Translations under genes and position numbers: made by a program
In this document: one piece after another, positions 52,607 to 63,480 of the stretch
Layout: each line of letters starts with the position of its first letter
Numbering within the stretch: position 1 is the first letter of the stretch
Source: Asterella californica
Taxonomy: Eukaryota; Streptophyta; Marchantiopsida; Marchantiales; Aytoniaceae
Direction: 5' to 3'
Length of the DNA: 64,000 nt
Assembly (NCBI GenBank): GCA_036924285.1
Contig: JAYKYS010000008.1
Coordinates: forward strand, 19,701,001 to 19,765,000
Notes under the pieces: model-generated
What the model was told of the DNA's origin: nothing
What the model saw: the letters and a program-made list of their open reading frames with translations, nothing else
Database searches by the model: none

Positions 52607-52996
52607 ATGCCACATACTGTGAAGCGAAGGAGGGTGATGGCTGATGATGAGTTGAAAGATGTTTGGATAGTCTTGGGTGGCTGTCTTGGTGACAGTTCTC
52701 TAACTTTCATGACACAAGAACTGCGAGAAGGTTTTCCTGGTTATAGTGCAGCTGTGGTGGCTTTCGTTGCCTCTGACGGAGATGCACACCTATGGGACTT
52801 TGAGAGTGAGTTGATAGCTTGCATTTCTGCCTCTTACACTGAAGAAACCTCCAGAAAAAAGCGTTTCGTCATTTACAGAGAGCTTTCTTTTCTACTTGGT
52901 TATGTAGAAAGGAAGCAGTTGCCTGAACTCCTTGAAGCTGCAGTAAAATCCGAGTTTCATGATCACATGGAAGTTTTTGTCGGTTATCAGAACTAA
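52607..52996 (+). CDS. Unknown small protein (129 aa)
   Basis: The first ATG in the frame after an acceptor-like TTCTTTTAG is at 52607 (MPHTVKRRRVMADDEL). Predicted 129 residues, basic at the start, then an acidic/hydrophobic mix (WIVLGGCLGDSSLTF, AAVVAFVASDGDAHLWDF, FVIYRELSFLLGYVERKQ), largely helical by eye, with no Cys cluster or catalytic motif that I know. It is followed by a likely 3' UTR with a poly(A) signal (53176). The tandemly repeated leader and TATA box upstream suggest a transcription unit, possibly of an unknown mobile element. A distant relative of a host gene cannot be excluded. Confidence 0.5.
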   Translation: MPHTVKRRRVMADDELKDVWIVLGGCLGDSSLTFMTQELREGFPGYSAAVVAFVASDGDAHLWDFESELIACISASYTEETSRKKRFVIYRELSFLLGYVERKQLPELLEAAVKSEFHDHMEVFVGYQN

Positions 52997-53089
52997 TTCT
53001 TCTGTTTCTGTTCTCTTATGTACATTTCGGTCTTTGTTATTTTATTCTTAGCTGCATACATGATGCATCCTGAATAGCGGGTCTAGGAG

Positions 53090-53165
53090 CTGCTGAATCA
53101 GCTCCTAAGAAATGCTATGCCCAGATGGGGGCTTCCAAGGGTTCAACCCCCTGTAGCATGTCATA
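53090..53165 (+). other. Hairpin and tRNA-arm-like sequence in 3' UTR
   Basis: AGGAGCTG-CTGAAT-CAGCTCCT is a perfect 8-bp hairpin (about 53090). Next, ATGCTATGCCC... CCAAGGGTTCAACCCCCTGTAGCAT has a B-box/T-arm-like GGGTTCAACCCC and nearly complementary ends. It could be a SINE fragment or a folded 3' UTR element; it is not a full tRNA gene. Confidence 0.4.
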
Positions 53166-53175
53166 AGTTCTTTAG

Positions 53176-53181
53176 AATAAA
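53176..53181 (+). terminator. Candidate poly(A) signal
   Basis: AATAAA 180 bases after the stop of the 52607 ORF, on the same strand. Confidence 0.45.
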
Positions 53182-54547
53182 ACGAAATCTTTCAACTGAC
53201 TGTCATTCCAGTATACAGTATTGTGTGAGTTTGTTCAGTTTGGAAAATACTTGGCTGTGCCTACTTTCTGTCCCTAGTCTGTCCCATCTTCGATGCTTTG
53301 AGTTTCCTGGTTGTTGAATGTACTCGTTATTCTAGCCACATCAATGTTTTTTTCTTTTTCCAAGTTATCCGATACATTGTTTCTATACTGGAAAAGCTGA
53401 ACCAAGCCTTCGCTTGAATATCCACACTGCCAAGATGGACACGGGAACATTATTAGGAAATGATAAGGGCTTACTTCCAAGGTTGCTGGTGCGAGCCCAA
53501 GTTTCTACACTGAAGTCTTCGCACTTACCTTTTTCAGAAAGTTTTCTCCGCTTATAGAAGAAATCTTGTGTGTTTGGATGAATGTTTTCACGGTCGTATA
53601 ATCGATGGAGGCACATTACGCAGTTTGTTTACCTCTGCTGTTACCTCAGACAGGCCCTGAATTCTACGAAGCCACCGAATCCGAAAGATAACTAAAAAAG
53701 AAAGGGTTTAGCAGATTCTATCAAGGAGATCTCACCAGGAAAAATGAAATATGGTCTTACAGAAAATAAATATCGTTTCACAAGAGCACGTCGCATTTCA
53801 GATGAACTAATTCTTGTCAGCACTAAGCTGCTAATTGACTCCAATGCGGACATGGTAAGCAACTACCGCTGACTCATAGGTACGGGAGTGTGTTAGGAGT
53901 TACTCACGAAAAGAAGGTGGGTTGACAAGTGGTGGAGGATAAGAGCTCTTAGACTCTCCTCGGGTAACAAGATGACACTGTTTTGAACTGAGTAAACAAC
54001 TTAACTTTCGAACGTTCTGGACCGATTTCCGCACTGAAGTTGCTTGGTCAAGCATCTGTAACCGTCTCGAGGACAAAGGTCGGACCGACTATCCATGGGG
54101 TTTCCAGGAAAGTCTTTTACATTTTTTAGGACTCCAATCATGGCGTTATATCCACGAAGACATAGAAGACGTTTCCGAAAAACGTTCAAGGGACGGTGGG
54201 CTTCTCGTTTTTCAAAAGTATTTTCAAAAGTGTAATAACATGCGATGTCCTTGACGTTTTTCTATCAAATGTTCGTGTTTGTAATAGCTAATATTTATAC
54301 CATATGAAAAATCAAACAAGTTCTATAAGATGCAAAAACTTATGTAGTATGTTGGATATTCAACACTAGAAAATTTTGCTAACGGGTGCTTTGGTACCAG
54401 TTGTTCTTTCACCTGTGCAGAAACAATCAAATTATCAGTTATAGCTAATTCTACAGTCACAAGTAAAAAATATTTTAGCATCTCAGTGATCAAACAAGTT
54501 AAGTACTTACGTAATCGGAACAGTATGCTCGCCGAATATCGTGTCTC
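53182..54547. other. Spacer, no gene supported
   Basis: Short ORFs without domains. GGTGCGAGCCCAAG near 53489 faintly resembles a tRNA T-arm, like other scraps in this window. The last 300 bases are AT-rich. Confidence 0.45.
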
Positions 54548-56809
54548 TCAACTCAGTCTTCTATGCAGTTGTTCTCTCAGGTAGCTCTCGTCGTGTTTGA
54601 GTTCGGTGGCGCACTGTCGTATGTTGAGGACGTCGTTGATAAATCTTGATGGGCTCTCGACGTATGTTCTCATTCCAGTCCATGCAGCAGGCTGCCAATC
54701 GAGCTTCATGTGACTTCGCAAAATGTGTCTTTTTCGTGGCAAACTTGTTTATGACCGAATTGAAAGTCTCCGACATATAGTCTCGAGCCCTAGTATAAAA
54801 TCGCATCTTCGCTGGCGTAATGGTCTTCTTCATGAATTCTACCATAGCTCGATGAGTGGGAGAATCTATAACGCATACATCATTTAATTATCATCATAAT
54901 CAAGATTATGTCTATCTAATATGCACAAGTCTAAGCTAATATAAAACTAATCAATTATTGACATCCGAATATAGAGAACATACCTCGTAGGTAATATGTG
55001 TATGATGCGGGTCTATTTAGGTCCGGGATATTGCAGCAAGGTCTGTCTCCGGGTAGAGTCATGCACGTCCTGTGATCTCCTGTCCAATGGTCAGCTGCGT
55101 TCTGAATGTCCTTGACTAAGATGCTCGTGTCGTCTTCACCATCAGTACGATAACGACCACCACCCATGACTGTCCTCCTCGCATTCAGCTGACAACAAGT
55201 GTAAATCCATCCCTTCAGCTTGTCTGCAATATCGTGAGTCATCAGCTCTGGATACATATATCATCGAGAACCGACGACCTCACTATCTCGAAGATCTCGT
55301 ATCCCAGCCACTAGCTGAACCAACACGGGTTTATTTCTCATAGTCGAAGCTCCTTGAGATCGAAGCCATCCTTCCAGTTGTCTCTTTGTAAGGAGCTCAA
55401 GGTCTGCAATCACCTCAGCTTCCTCAACACCACTGGGAGGACGCTTCTTGGTCTGCACCTCCGCTAAGAACTTCTTGATCACGTTTTTGCACTTGTGCCA
55501 TAGGTCCTTCTGGCTCACGATGCTGTGTCGACGCAATATAACATCCACCGATGACTTGTCATCATGGACAACCTCGCCAGGAACAATACCGCGTGCTACC
55601 AATCGCTGGATCCCAATCTCAAATGCTGCATCCTCGATCAACCATGAATTTTCTCCTGCCTCGACTCGAGTCATGTTCACCATCTCGATGACACGATCGT
55701 CAAACGCATCAATGAATGCACATGTGCCATTGTAGCCATTTCGGGTGGAGTCGTAACGGAGATCGGCATACACAACAAAGTTTCCTAAGAGATACCAATC
55801 AAATTCAAAAATACATATTTAGGTCATTCTGAGTAAGAATACTTATGCACATGATATCACAAAATGAGTAATAAACAAGTCACTTAGCTCAATGTGAACA
55901 CACTCACCTCCCATGGGTGCATGGTTCAAGTCCGGAAAATGCCGACTGTACCTCCTCTTTCTTGATCGTCCATCGGTCAAGTGTTGCTTGAATCCATCCA
56001 ATCCTCCGTCTCCTCCCCCTCTGAAATCCATAAAAGTGCTTTTGTCTTATAGGCTGTAGGTCAACCTCTCGATAGATTGAATCCAATTGTGTATATCTTA
56101 ATCCCGCACATAGTGCAGAATGATACATACGACACACGACATCGGGGATCCCGTAATACAACTCCATCTCCGTGGACAACCAGACAAACTTGTGCTGACA
56201 CTCACAACTGAACTTCAACTTCCAAGTCTGATGAAAAGCCTTGATTGTTGGAGGTAACAAGAGCTTATCACATCTTGGGTGGAGACACTTCACCTTGAAG
56301 TCTTGAAAGAATTCTCTCATTTCAAGACAAAGATACAAATCCAACCCTCGGGAGATCCTCGACAAGTACGTCAACATCTCTCATGTCTCTCTCATGTGGC
56401 TCACGATCATCCACTTCATTGGGGATCTGAGAATCTACTATTGGATCTAATGAGATTTGAGAGTCCAACACGTCTTCTGCCACCTATAGGAAAATATGTC
56501 AATCCAAATAAGCAAATTATAATGCACACACATTCACTGATTTACAAGCATACTTCAGCTTGCATCAAAGGGATGGAAAGACGATCATACCTGAACACCC
56601 AACTCATTCAAAACATCTAGATCGGCCACAAACTCATCATCATCCATCTCGGGCAGAAGTAGATCCAAATCACCCTCCTCTGGAATTACATTTGGAATCT
56701 GGTTTCGAACCTCTGCCTCTCTGATCATTTGATCAATAACGATCCGAGCAGTCGCAAATAAAAAGTTCATAACCGCAGCATGCCCTGCACCAGGCCCCAA
56801 AAGTTGCAT
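54548..56809 (-). pseudogene. DDE-type transposase relic with introns
   Basis: Exons inferred on the minus strand: 56809-56591 (donor CAG|GTATGA), about 56483-55908 (acceptor CCTATAG|, donor GAG|GTGAGT), about 55784-54984 (acceptor CTCTTAG|, donor GAG|GTATGT), and from about 54865 (acceptor TTATAG|). Exon 2 carries a zinc-binding-like CLHPRC...CECQHKFVW and needs a frame change. Exon 3 has DLRYDSTRNGYNG with a likely first Asp, VVHDDKS with a likely second, then QKDLWHKCKNVIKKF; TGA at 55261-55263 interrupts it before LKGWIYTCCQL and WTGDHRTC. Exon 4 has ETFNSVINKFATKKTHF...RLAACCMDWNEN, then shifts frame. The block order recalls a transposase family I remember from cnidarian and fish genomes; I cannot name it. 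Inactive here. Confidence 0.65.
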
Positions 56810-57246
56810 CAGTTGTACATATCACGGAAGCAACGACTCTGGGATCCTAATCAACCCTCCAGGGACCTCCGGACATCCTCTAGGTCTATGTCTATCGCCC
56901 GGTCGTGGTGGATGTACTCTAGGAGGTATGAATTTAAATCTTGGCAAAAAAATGAACCTATCCGTCCGGAGGTCCAGTCCTCGTCACTAAGATATTCTCA
57001 AATCATCTAACCCAGTAGAAAGATATTTAAATAAAACTATAAAATATAGACTAAGTAAAAATAACAAAAGAGGACTAATACAAAATCAGGAAAAGACTAA
57101 TATAAAATCAAAACATGACAGTACTAAATCAAAATAGTCCTACCCTAACACTATAACTATACTAAAGCTAAAATATTACTCAAAACATGAATGAGTGTTG
57201 AAGTGACTAAGACACTTGGAAATGACTAAGTCCTAAAGAGAAGAGT
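56810..57246. other. Upstream flank of the DDE transposase relic
   Basis: No gene recognised. From 57005 the sequence is AT-rich with recurring ACTAA(T/A)ATAAAA phrases (about 57020-57185). Confidence 0.4.
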
Positions 57247-57500
57247 GTCTAAGTAGAAAAAAGTATTAGATGGGAAAGAGGAAGGCTAGAAGGGCGGAGG
57301 AAGGAAGTAGGAAGAAGGGGAGGGCTGGAAGTAAGAAGAGGGCTGGAGGGCTGAAGGAAAAACGCGACCCAATGAAGGAGGGGTGGCAGGAAGGAAGGGA
57401 GATGGGTGGCAGGAAGGAAAGGAGAAGCTGCGGGATCCAAGCAGGAAGCGAGAAGGCAAGAAGGCAGGAGGCAGGAAGCGAGAGGGCGGGAGGCTCTGCA
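57247..57500. repeat. Purine-rich tract (GGAAG/GGAGG)
   Basis: Almost uninterrupted A/G with GGAAGGAAG, GGCTGGA and GGCAGGA phrases. It produces long artefactual ORFs on both strands (Lys/Gly/Glu- or Ser/Pro-rich). It can form triplex or G-rich structures; no gene. Confidence 0.75.
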
Positions 57501-58009
57501 GGACCTGCAGTACTGAAAACCCATAGCAGAAAATTTCTCCGGTAGGCCGGAAAATTATTTCCGGCAACAGTATATTTCTGATACGTTTCAAATCCGCCTC
57601 CCGGCAGCGACCTCGATTTTTCAGTTTGCAGACTGGATGTTTTTCCAGGTTGTTATTGTTTTTATACAGAATTCGTCTCACACACTAACAAACTAAATCG
57701 ATATTAGAACAATTCGAATTTCAAAAAAGAAATATTCCAAAGATTCTTCTGAAGATGCTGAAATCTTATGTGTGCCATATTGTTCGCGTCAGATATCAGT
57801 TTGGGACCAGAGATGGCTCAAATTGTAGGTCTCAACCAGACGAACGTTTTGAACCATAGATGAACATCACTGCATAACAAATAATAAAGTGTCAGCTGTA
57901 CGAAATATCGTGGGTAAACCCACCTCCGCCTGTTTTTCAAAAATCGCGACTAAACTGATTAGCGGCGGGTTAACCCACCGCTAATATAGGGGCCCAGGTG
58001 GTTTAAAGC
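57501..58009. other. Spacer with 24-bp palindrome
   Basis: TAGCGGCGGGTT|AACCCACCGCTA at 57960-57983 is palindromic but for one base, and TGGGTAAACCCACC lies at about 57911. Motifs of this TAGCGGCGGG type occur in subterminal regions of plant CACTA transposons, but I find no matching termini here. Confidence 0.4.
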
Positions 58010-58165
58010 AGGAGAAGAAGAGCTTCAAGGAGATGCTATCTAGACATGGTAAGACGTTTGCGTTTGAGCCACATGAAATAAGATATGTAGTTTTAAATGT
58101 AGTTGCATTTATGATAATCTTTACTATACCACATGTGTCTTGGAGTCTACGTCCTATCCCTGTAC
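58010..58165 (+). pseudogene. Fragment of element-1-like gypsy pol
   Basis: The frame reads FKEMLSRHGKTFAFEPHEI...FMIIFTIPHVSWSLRPIPVP. It aligns without gaps to element 1 pol just before its RT (FREMLTRHGKAFAF...IIFTVPHAPWDLRPIPVPR, about 13978-14120). Only about 50 codons remain, with no LTR nearby. It shows that a related older lineage exists in this genome. Confidence 0.85.
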
Positions 58166-60299
58166 CGTGATCTTGAAAAGGACTCTAACCCCTAGAGTCT
58201 CCACCTCCCCATCAGGTGACCGCAGGATGATGATGATTGTTGCATGATTCAGATCGTGAATTTCACGTCTTGGTTCAAAATTCGGCAGATTTTATCCTGG
58301 TGAGAAAATAATAATTCTGAAAAGAACGGGTGTACTTTAAAAATATGTCAGATTTTGATTTTCGTACAGATTATTGATGAAATATAATGAAATTCTTTTT
58401 CACGATCAAGTTGACGCTGACATACTCAAAGTTCAGTCTTATGACGTACCATCTTTTCTCTATTACAACGTTCAACGTGCGACCTTGGTTTCTTTGCTCC
58501 CTTACGCAGGAGAAAACACTCGACTACAGACCACCGGGACCCTTTATAGCCATACTCGGGGGTTTAATCACCGCTTACATAGTGTAATTATGTTTTCACA
58601 AAAAAAAGTTTTCTAAAAGAATATATATTTATATCTGTAAACTGAAATTTCAACCGGCGAGCACAAGACAGCCAGTAATGTCCGAACCTTACTGTCACAT
58701 TGTGATATTTCGTCTCAACGGCTCCGTCGAGTTGTAGACTTTATACTTATCTTTTTCTACCATAAATTTGGAAATTTTGATTGCTAATTCTTCCTCCGAT
58801 GAGTTGCATGAATCAAAATCAAAGAAAGATACCAAAAGCTATGTGGCCGAGCTTTACGTTATCTTCTATTGCCAAGCACTTCCATCAGTTGACTGGAATA
58901 GCTCAGGTGACTCGTAGTTCCGAGTCAAAAGCTCACACCAAAATCAACGGCCGCTGTCGTAAAACTGCAACAGCCGCTGACATAAGTGGAGTAAACCTAC
59001 ACTTGGAAAATCTTGTCGCAAAGCCATGATGTAAAAACGGCTCTTATTTACTGTTCAAAAAGTCTTTTTGAGACGTCTGATGATGGCGCTTCGTTTATCA
59101 AGCCCTTGCCGTTCGTCATGTCAACAAAAAATTACCGAGAGGTATGATAGTCTAATCTGATTGCAATCCCTACGTCTTTTCTTTACTTTGTTGACCAGGA
59201 ACTCTATCCTCGCTTGCGAGAAATAACATTCTTCTTTACTAAACCGTAACTCTTTTCAAGTTGTTGTGTTTTAGCGAGGTTTTAGCTCATCTATCACATG
59301 CAATACATCGCATCTCTGCTCCTCCTCTACAACACCTCCCACAGCAACACTCCCATCGCCAAACAACATTGCTATGTATCTATTGCTCCACCTTCCAGTT
59401 CCATCACTCTCCAGCTCCACTACTCTACATTCTCTTATATTTATCTTTTCTTTATATTTTTGTACTCCAACCCGATCTTCCCACTCTTCAGACAAACTCT
59501 AATTAGACCTTCACCTCTTCGTTTTCTACATAGTTCAACGAACTCGCTCTTTAGGTAACAAACTTACTGTACAGTACATACATAAGGTCTCTCTCAAGAC
59601 TAAGTACCAACATGCACATTGACAATTTGGAAAGAGCATGATCCAAGAAGCCCATACTATCAGACTTTGCAGATGGACGCGATCACTCTAGTAGTCTCAG
59701 CAAATTGACACGGCGCTCCAAATATAGGCAAATCTGATGGAAGTGGTTCTCCCAAAAGAAGTCAAGCAAATGATACTTACAGACTCATTCTACTGCCGAG
59801 TGGTGCTTAGTTTTCAAGACAAGCTGCAAGAACAAGAAGGGAACATGTGGATAAATAAGTTCAAAGAGCACACATGTCACGACATTGAATATGAACAACC
59901 CTCAGAAATAACCTATATTTGATATGCATCTTGGGAGACAATACTAGTCCATCCGCTCTCATACTACTTAGGACGTTCATAAGGAATGAGTTCTAAAACT
60001 GCAAGATAACTTTGCTGCTATGAACACTTCTGGTTCACATTTTGACAATGCAAAATCCACAAGGCTCAAACAGGATGTGTTTGTTCTTGTTTCTGACGTT
60101 GATACCTTGATATATAACTTGGCAGGGTACATCTTCCAACCAATGAGACAGTACTTCACAAGTCTATAGTTCAGCTTGGAACAAGAACTATGCTCCGGAC
60201 GGTCATTCTCACGGACAAAAAATCTTTTATTACAAAGCTAGTGGTACGGGTGGCGCAAAACATACGCCTTAGAATCTCTTGTTAGATTATGAAGGGCTA
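58166..60299. other. Spacer, weak ORFs only
   Basis: ORFs at 58374, 58781, 59261 and 59737 have no domain I recognise. The stretch 59280-59530 is C/T/A-rich low complexity. Sequence near 59940-60290 may be a decayed retroelement leading into the zinc knuckle below. Confidence 0.4.
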
Positions 60300-60430
60300 C
60301 ACCTAAGATGTTTCAACTGTGCATCAGTACACCATATGGTGGACGAGTATCCACAAGGGAACAATGTCTCATCGTTTGCACATCTGCAAGATCTCAATCA
60401 AGTGTGTCATGTCAGTTTAGCACCTCGGCT
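60300..60430 (+). pseudogene. Zinc-knuckle scrap (decayed gag)
   Basis: The frame reads LRCFNCASVHHMVDEYPQGN: C-x2-C-x4-H-x4-Y, a CCHC knuckle in which the last Cys is Tyr. It stops at TGA shortly after. Without further domains the element type cannot be told. Confidence 0.4.
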
Positions 60431-61540
60431 AGGTTGACCGAGTGCGGAGTGACTAATCACTATAGGACCATTAGTGCCGTTAGGATGAGTTCTTGGGATA
60501 GCCCACTAGGGGTATCCTCCGTAGATAGGGCTTGGAGGTCTTAGTTCTTCGAGTTGAGTCTTCAAGCTCTTGGTTATGGTGGATAGTCTTGTTTAGTGTA
60601 ACCCGGATTCTCTACGAGCATAGAGTGGGTTTGGCTTGACCGTTTTGTGAGTAATTGTTGTTGTTGTGTTGGAGATGGTAATTTCTCTATTGAGATTACT
60701 CGAAGAACTGAGTTGCATGTCGAGATGAAGTTCAGTAAGAACTCTGTGATATGAAATCGTCCGTTGGTATCTTCGGATGTAGTTGTTAGTGTATGATTGT
60801 TGATATTTTCGATCGAGGTGTGTGTGGACGCATGATACCTTGCTGTTCGTGGATCGATTGCTGTTGCGGGGTCGAGTGTGGATTTTCTATCATGCGGAAG
60901 CGCTGTAAAAATTTTGCAGAATGGTCTTGAAGTGATCTGTTCGGACCGGAGTGCATCTTTAGACGTGGCAGATGAAGTACTTGTCAATGTCAGACCAAAT
61001 GGTATCATTGGAAGCGCGTTGGAGAGACGATTCTAGTGCACAAAATTTCATGGAGTTTGATCAAGCATCGATGAAGTTATGACATGTTGAAGTTCGCTGC
61101 CGTGTGTATCGAAAGTGCAGAAAGACTAGTTACGTCAAATTTTTGTGCAATTTCGTGTAGAAACTCGAGTTTGTGAGTTTTCTTGTAGTGGTGGTTGGTT
61201 GCAAAGTGTTACTTGTGCATTCGCAAACTTGTTGTGGTATTTTCGGGTTGGCTTTGGATGCTCTTGCGTCAGAGTTTTGGTTCCTCGTGTGCACCCGCGA
61301 GCTGTTTTACGTCATATTTTGATGTAACCGAGTCTCTTTTGGTGTGCGAGTACTAGTTCCTCTCATAACCAAGCGGAACAGAACATAGAGTGAGCGGAGA
61401 TGTAGCGGTGGGGAGTGCGTGTTAGGAGGCAGAGGAGCAGAAATACGTGAGTGCGGAGACGTGAGAAGCGGAGTGCGAGAGTGCAGAGATGGAGCAGAGC
61501 CTGAGCCCGAGCCCGCCAGCAAGAGCGGTGTGGAGTGCGT
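60431..61540. other. Non-coding, LTR-like text
   Basis: No gene. GAGTGCGGAG(T/A) and GAGTGCGAGAGTGCAGAG phrases recur at 60440 and 61380-61500. The style (long, moderately GC, stop-rich) resembles long LTR or leader DNA. Confidence 0.35.
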
Positions 61541-62072
61541 TGTCGAGACGAGAATTTCATAAGAAGGGTAGAATCTTCTAGCTATGATACGATCGTGAAG
61601 AGGAAGACGAAAACCACACACAGAATACGGACCGCAAGAAAACACACCAACACGATTTTGATCCGGCCAAAATAAAACACACAGCACGCAAGTAAATCTT
61701 CAACTCCAGATCATGCAGACTGAGAATCTTGCACTCAAAAACTAAGAATATCAGAAAACTGCTCTTGTGAAGCACCAGCGCGTTCATCTAGAAGCTTCTC
61801 GTTTTCTTTTCAGAAAATACATGTACAAGTTGCATATCTCCTCTCTACTCGATTCTGTCCTCTCCTCTCAAATCCTCCGATGTCAAAACTCTGATCAGTC
61901 AGAAATTCTCTCTAGTCGCAAGCTCTCTAAAAAAACTACTCTCCTCAGCTCTACTGTTTTCTCTCTACTCGATAGTCCCCGCTCGCTATGACAATTCTTC
62001 ACACTTCACAATGATCTTGAAATTCCCTCTCCTCTGGAGTACACCCCCTTTGGATTTTTCTCTATCCTACGT
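61541..62072 (+). repeat. LTR-like start related to the 30837 insertion
   Basis: TGTCGAGACGAGAATTTC... AAGGGTAGAATCTTCTAGCTATGAT... CGTGAAG matches the start of the insertion in copy C (TGTCGAGTTGAGAGTTTTC... AAGGGTGGAACCTTCTAGCTGTGAT... CGTGAAG). Further on I see no clear alignment. Confidence 0.45.
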
Positions 62073-62148
62073 TGTCGTGTCGTGGACCGGCTCCTATCTG
62101 AAATTCAAACTTCGATGCTTGTCGCTCCAAAGACACTCATGAGAAAGA

Positions 62149-62480
62149 CAAGCTAGGCCCTAGCTTACGGGCTTTTGGCACAACTTCGGAGCTTCACTTT
62201 TATCGCATAGATGGGTAGAGCCCGTTGTCAGGTTTCCATATGCACTTTGTCTACTTCGTTTGGACGTCTAGTGGAGAAGTTACATGACTCGAAAGATGGA
62301 GAAAACAAGCTAGGCCCCAGCTTACGGACTTTTGGCGCAACTTCGGATCTTCACTTTCATCACATAGATGGGTAGAGCTAGTTGTCAGCTTTCCATGGGC
62401 ATCTTGTTTACGTCGTTTGGATATCTAGTGAAGAAGTTATGCGACTCGAAAGAAGGTAAAATCAAGCTAGGCCTCAGTTT
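62149..62480 (+). repeat. 157-bp tandem repeat
   Basis: CAAGCTAGGCC(C/T)(C/T)AG starts at 62149, 62306 and 62463, a spacing of exactly 157 twice; the third unit is cut short. Within the units, CATAGATGGGTAGAGC, GTTGTCAG(G/C)TTTCCAT and GAAGTTA(C/T)(A/G)(T/C)GACTCGAAAGA are shared. Confidence 0.9.
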
Positions 62481-62759
62481 ACTTGCTGACTGGGTATTTG
62501 AAGCTTCAAGCGCTATATCAAAGACGCAAGGGGTCTGGTTCATTAATTACTGAGAGAACTTCGTACGTACAGAGACTGTGACAAGGGGGCAGCTTAGGGG
62601 TTAGCTTGCGTCTGCGACTTGTCAACGGACGGTTCGGAAGATTTGGAGGTCCAATGCAAGCGTGCAAGGCGTCGTTGGGTTCAGATCTGTGCAGGCTACG
62701 CACTGGTTCAAACGGTTTGGGAAGAGATGGATCGAGGAGTGCGTACTGAGTGAAATTGA

Positions 62760-63480
62760 GACGCATGAAGCAAATTTGGAGTTTTCAGTTATCTGTGAAG
62801 GAGAGTTGGATCGTTCGGACCGTTCTGGAGTCCAAACTTGCTGTCCTTGGATCCATCGGGATCAAAACAACGAGTTCTTCAAGAAACTGAAGACGATACG
62901 AGTTTTCATCGGGCGGTTTGGGAGTTCTGAGTGAAATTGGCTCGCAGGGAAGTGCTTACATCAGATTTTTGTTCGCATGCGACTTGAGATTGGGTTGTTC
63001 TTCGCGATCGGTGAGCCAAGCTCTTCGTTCTTGATGCCTACGCGATCAAGGAGTCTTCATCTACGCATAGGAAAGACTGTACATGAATTGGATTGTTGGT
63101 TTGGGTGTGGTGAGCAAGTTTGAGCCGCAGGGAGCTGATTTACGTCAATGTTTTACAACCTGCGACCAAATTTCTTGCGTGGTTTTGCAAGGGGAACTCC
63201 AAACGGCTTGTTTGGAGTCTTGTTGGGTTCGAGGTAGCTAGATCTATCTGCCAGGGAAGATGGATATCAGTTTAGACGATCCGTTTGTGCGGTGTGTGCG
63301 GTTTTAAGCCGTAGGGAGGAGTTTTTGAAGGTTCGGTCACCTGCGACCGAAAATCGGTGATATCTCGGCTGTTGAGAGTCGGATCTGAAGGTTTCTTGGG
63401 TTAACGGAGTCAGCGAAGGAAACCCTATCGACATCTGAAGTCCGTTCTGCGAAAGGAGGAAGTTCACAGATAGACCTTTT
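62760..63480 (+). repeat. Degenerate about 183-bp tandem repeat
   Basis: CGCAGGGA at 62943 and 63126 and CGTAGGGA at 63310 keep spacings of 183 and 184. Other loosely shared phrases (CCAAACTTGCTGTCCTTGGATCC, CCAAGCTCTTCGTTCTTGATGCC) show the same spacing. Units are much diverged. Confidence 0.55.

Noticed and set aside
57249..57681. Overlapping long ORFs on both strands
   Set aside because: They arise from a purine-only tract with few stop codons; composition is Lys/Glu/Gly or Ser/Pro and no domain is present.
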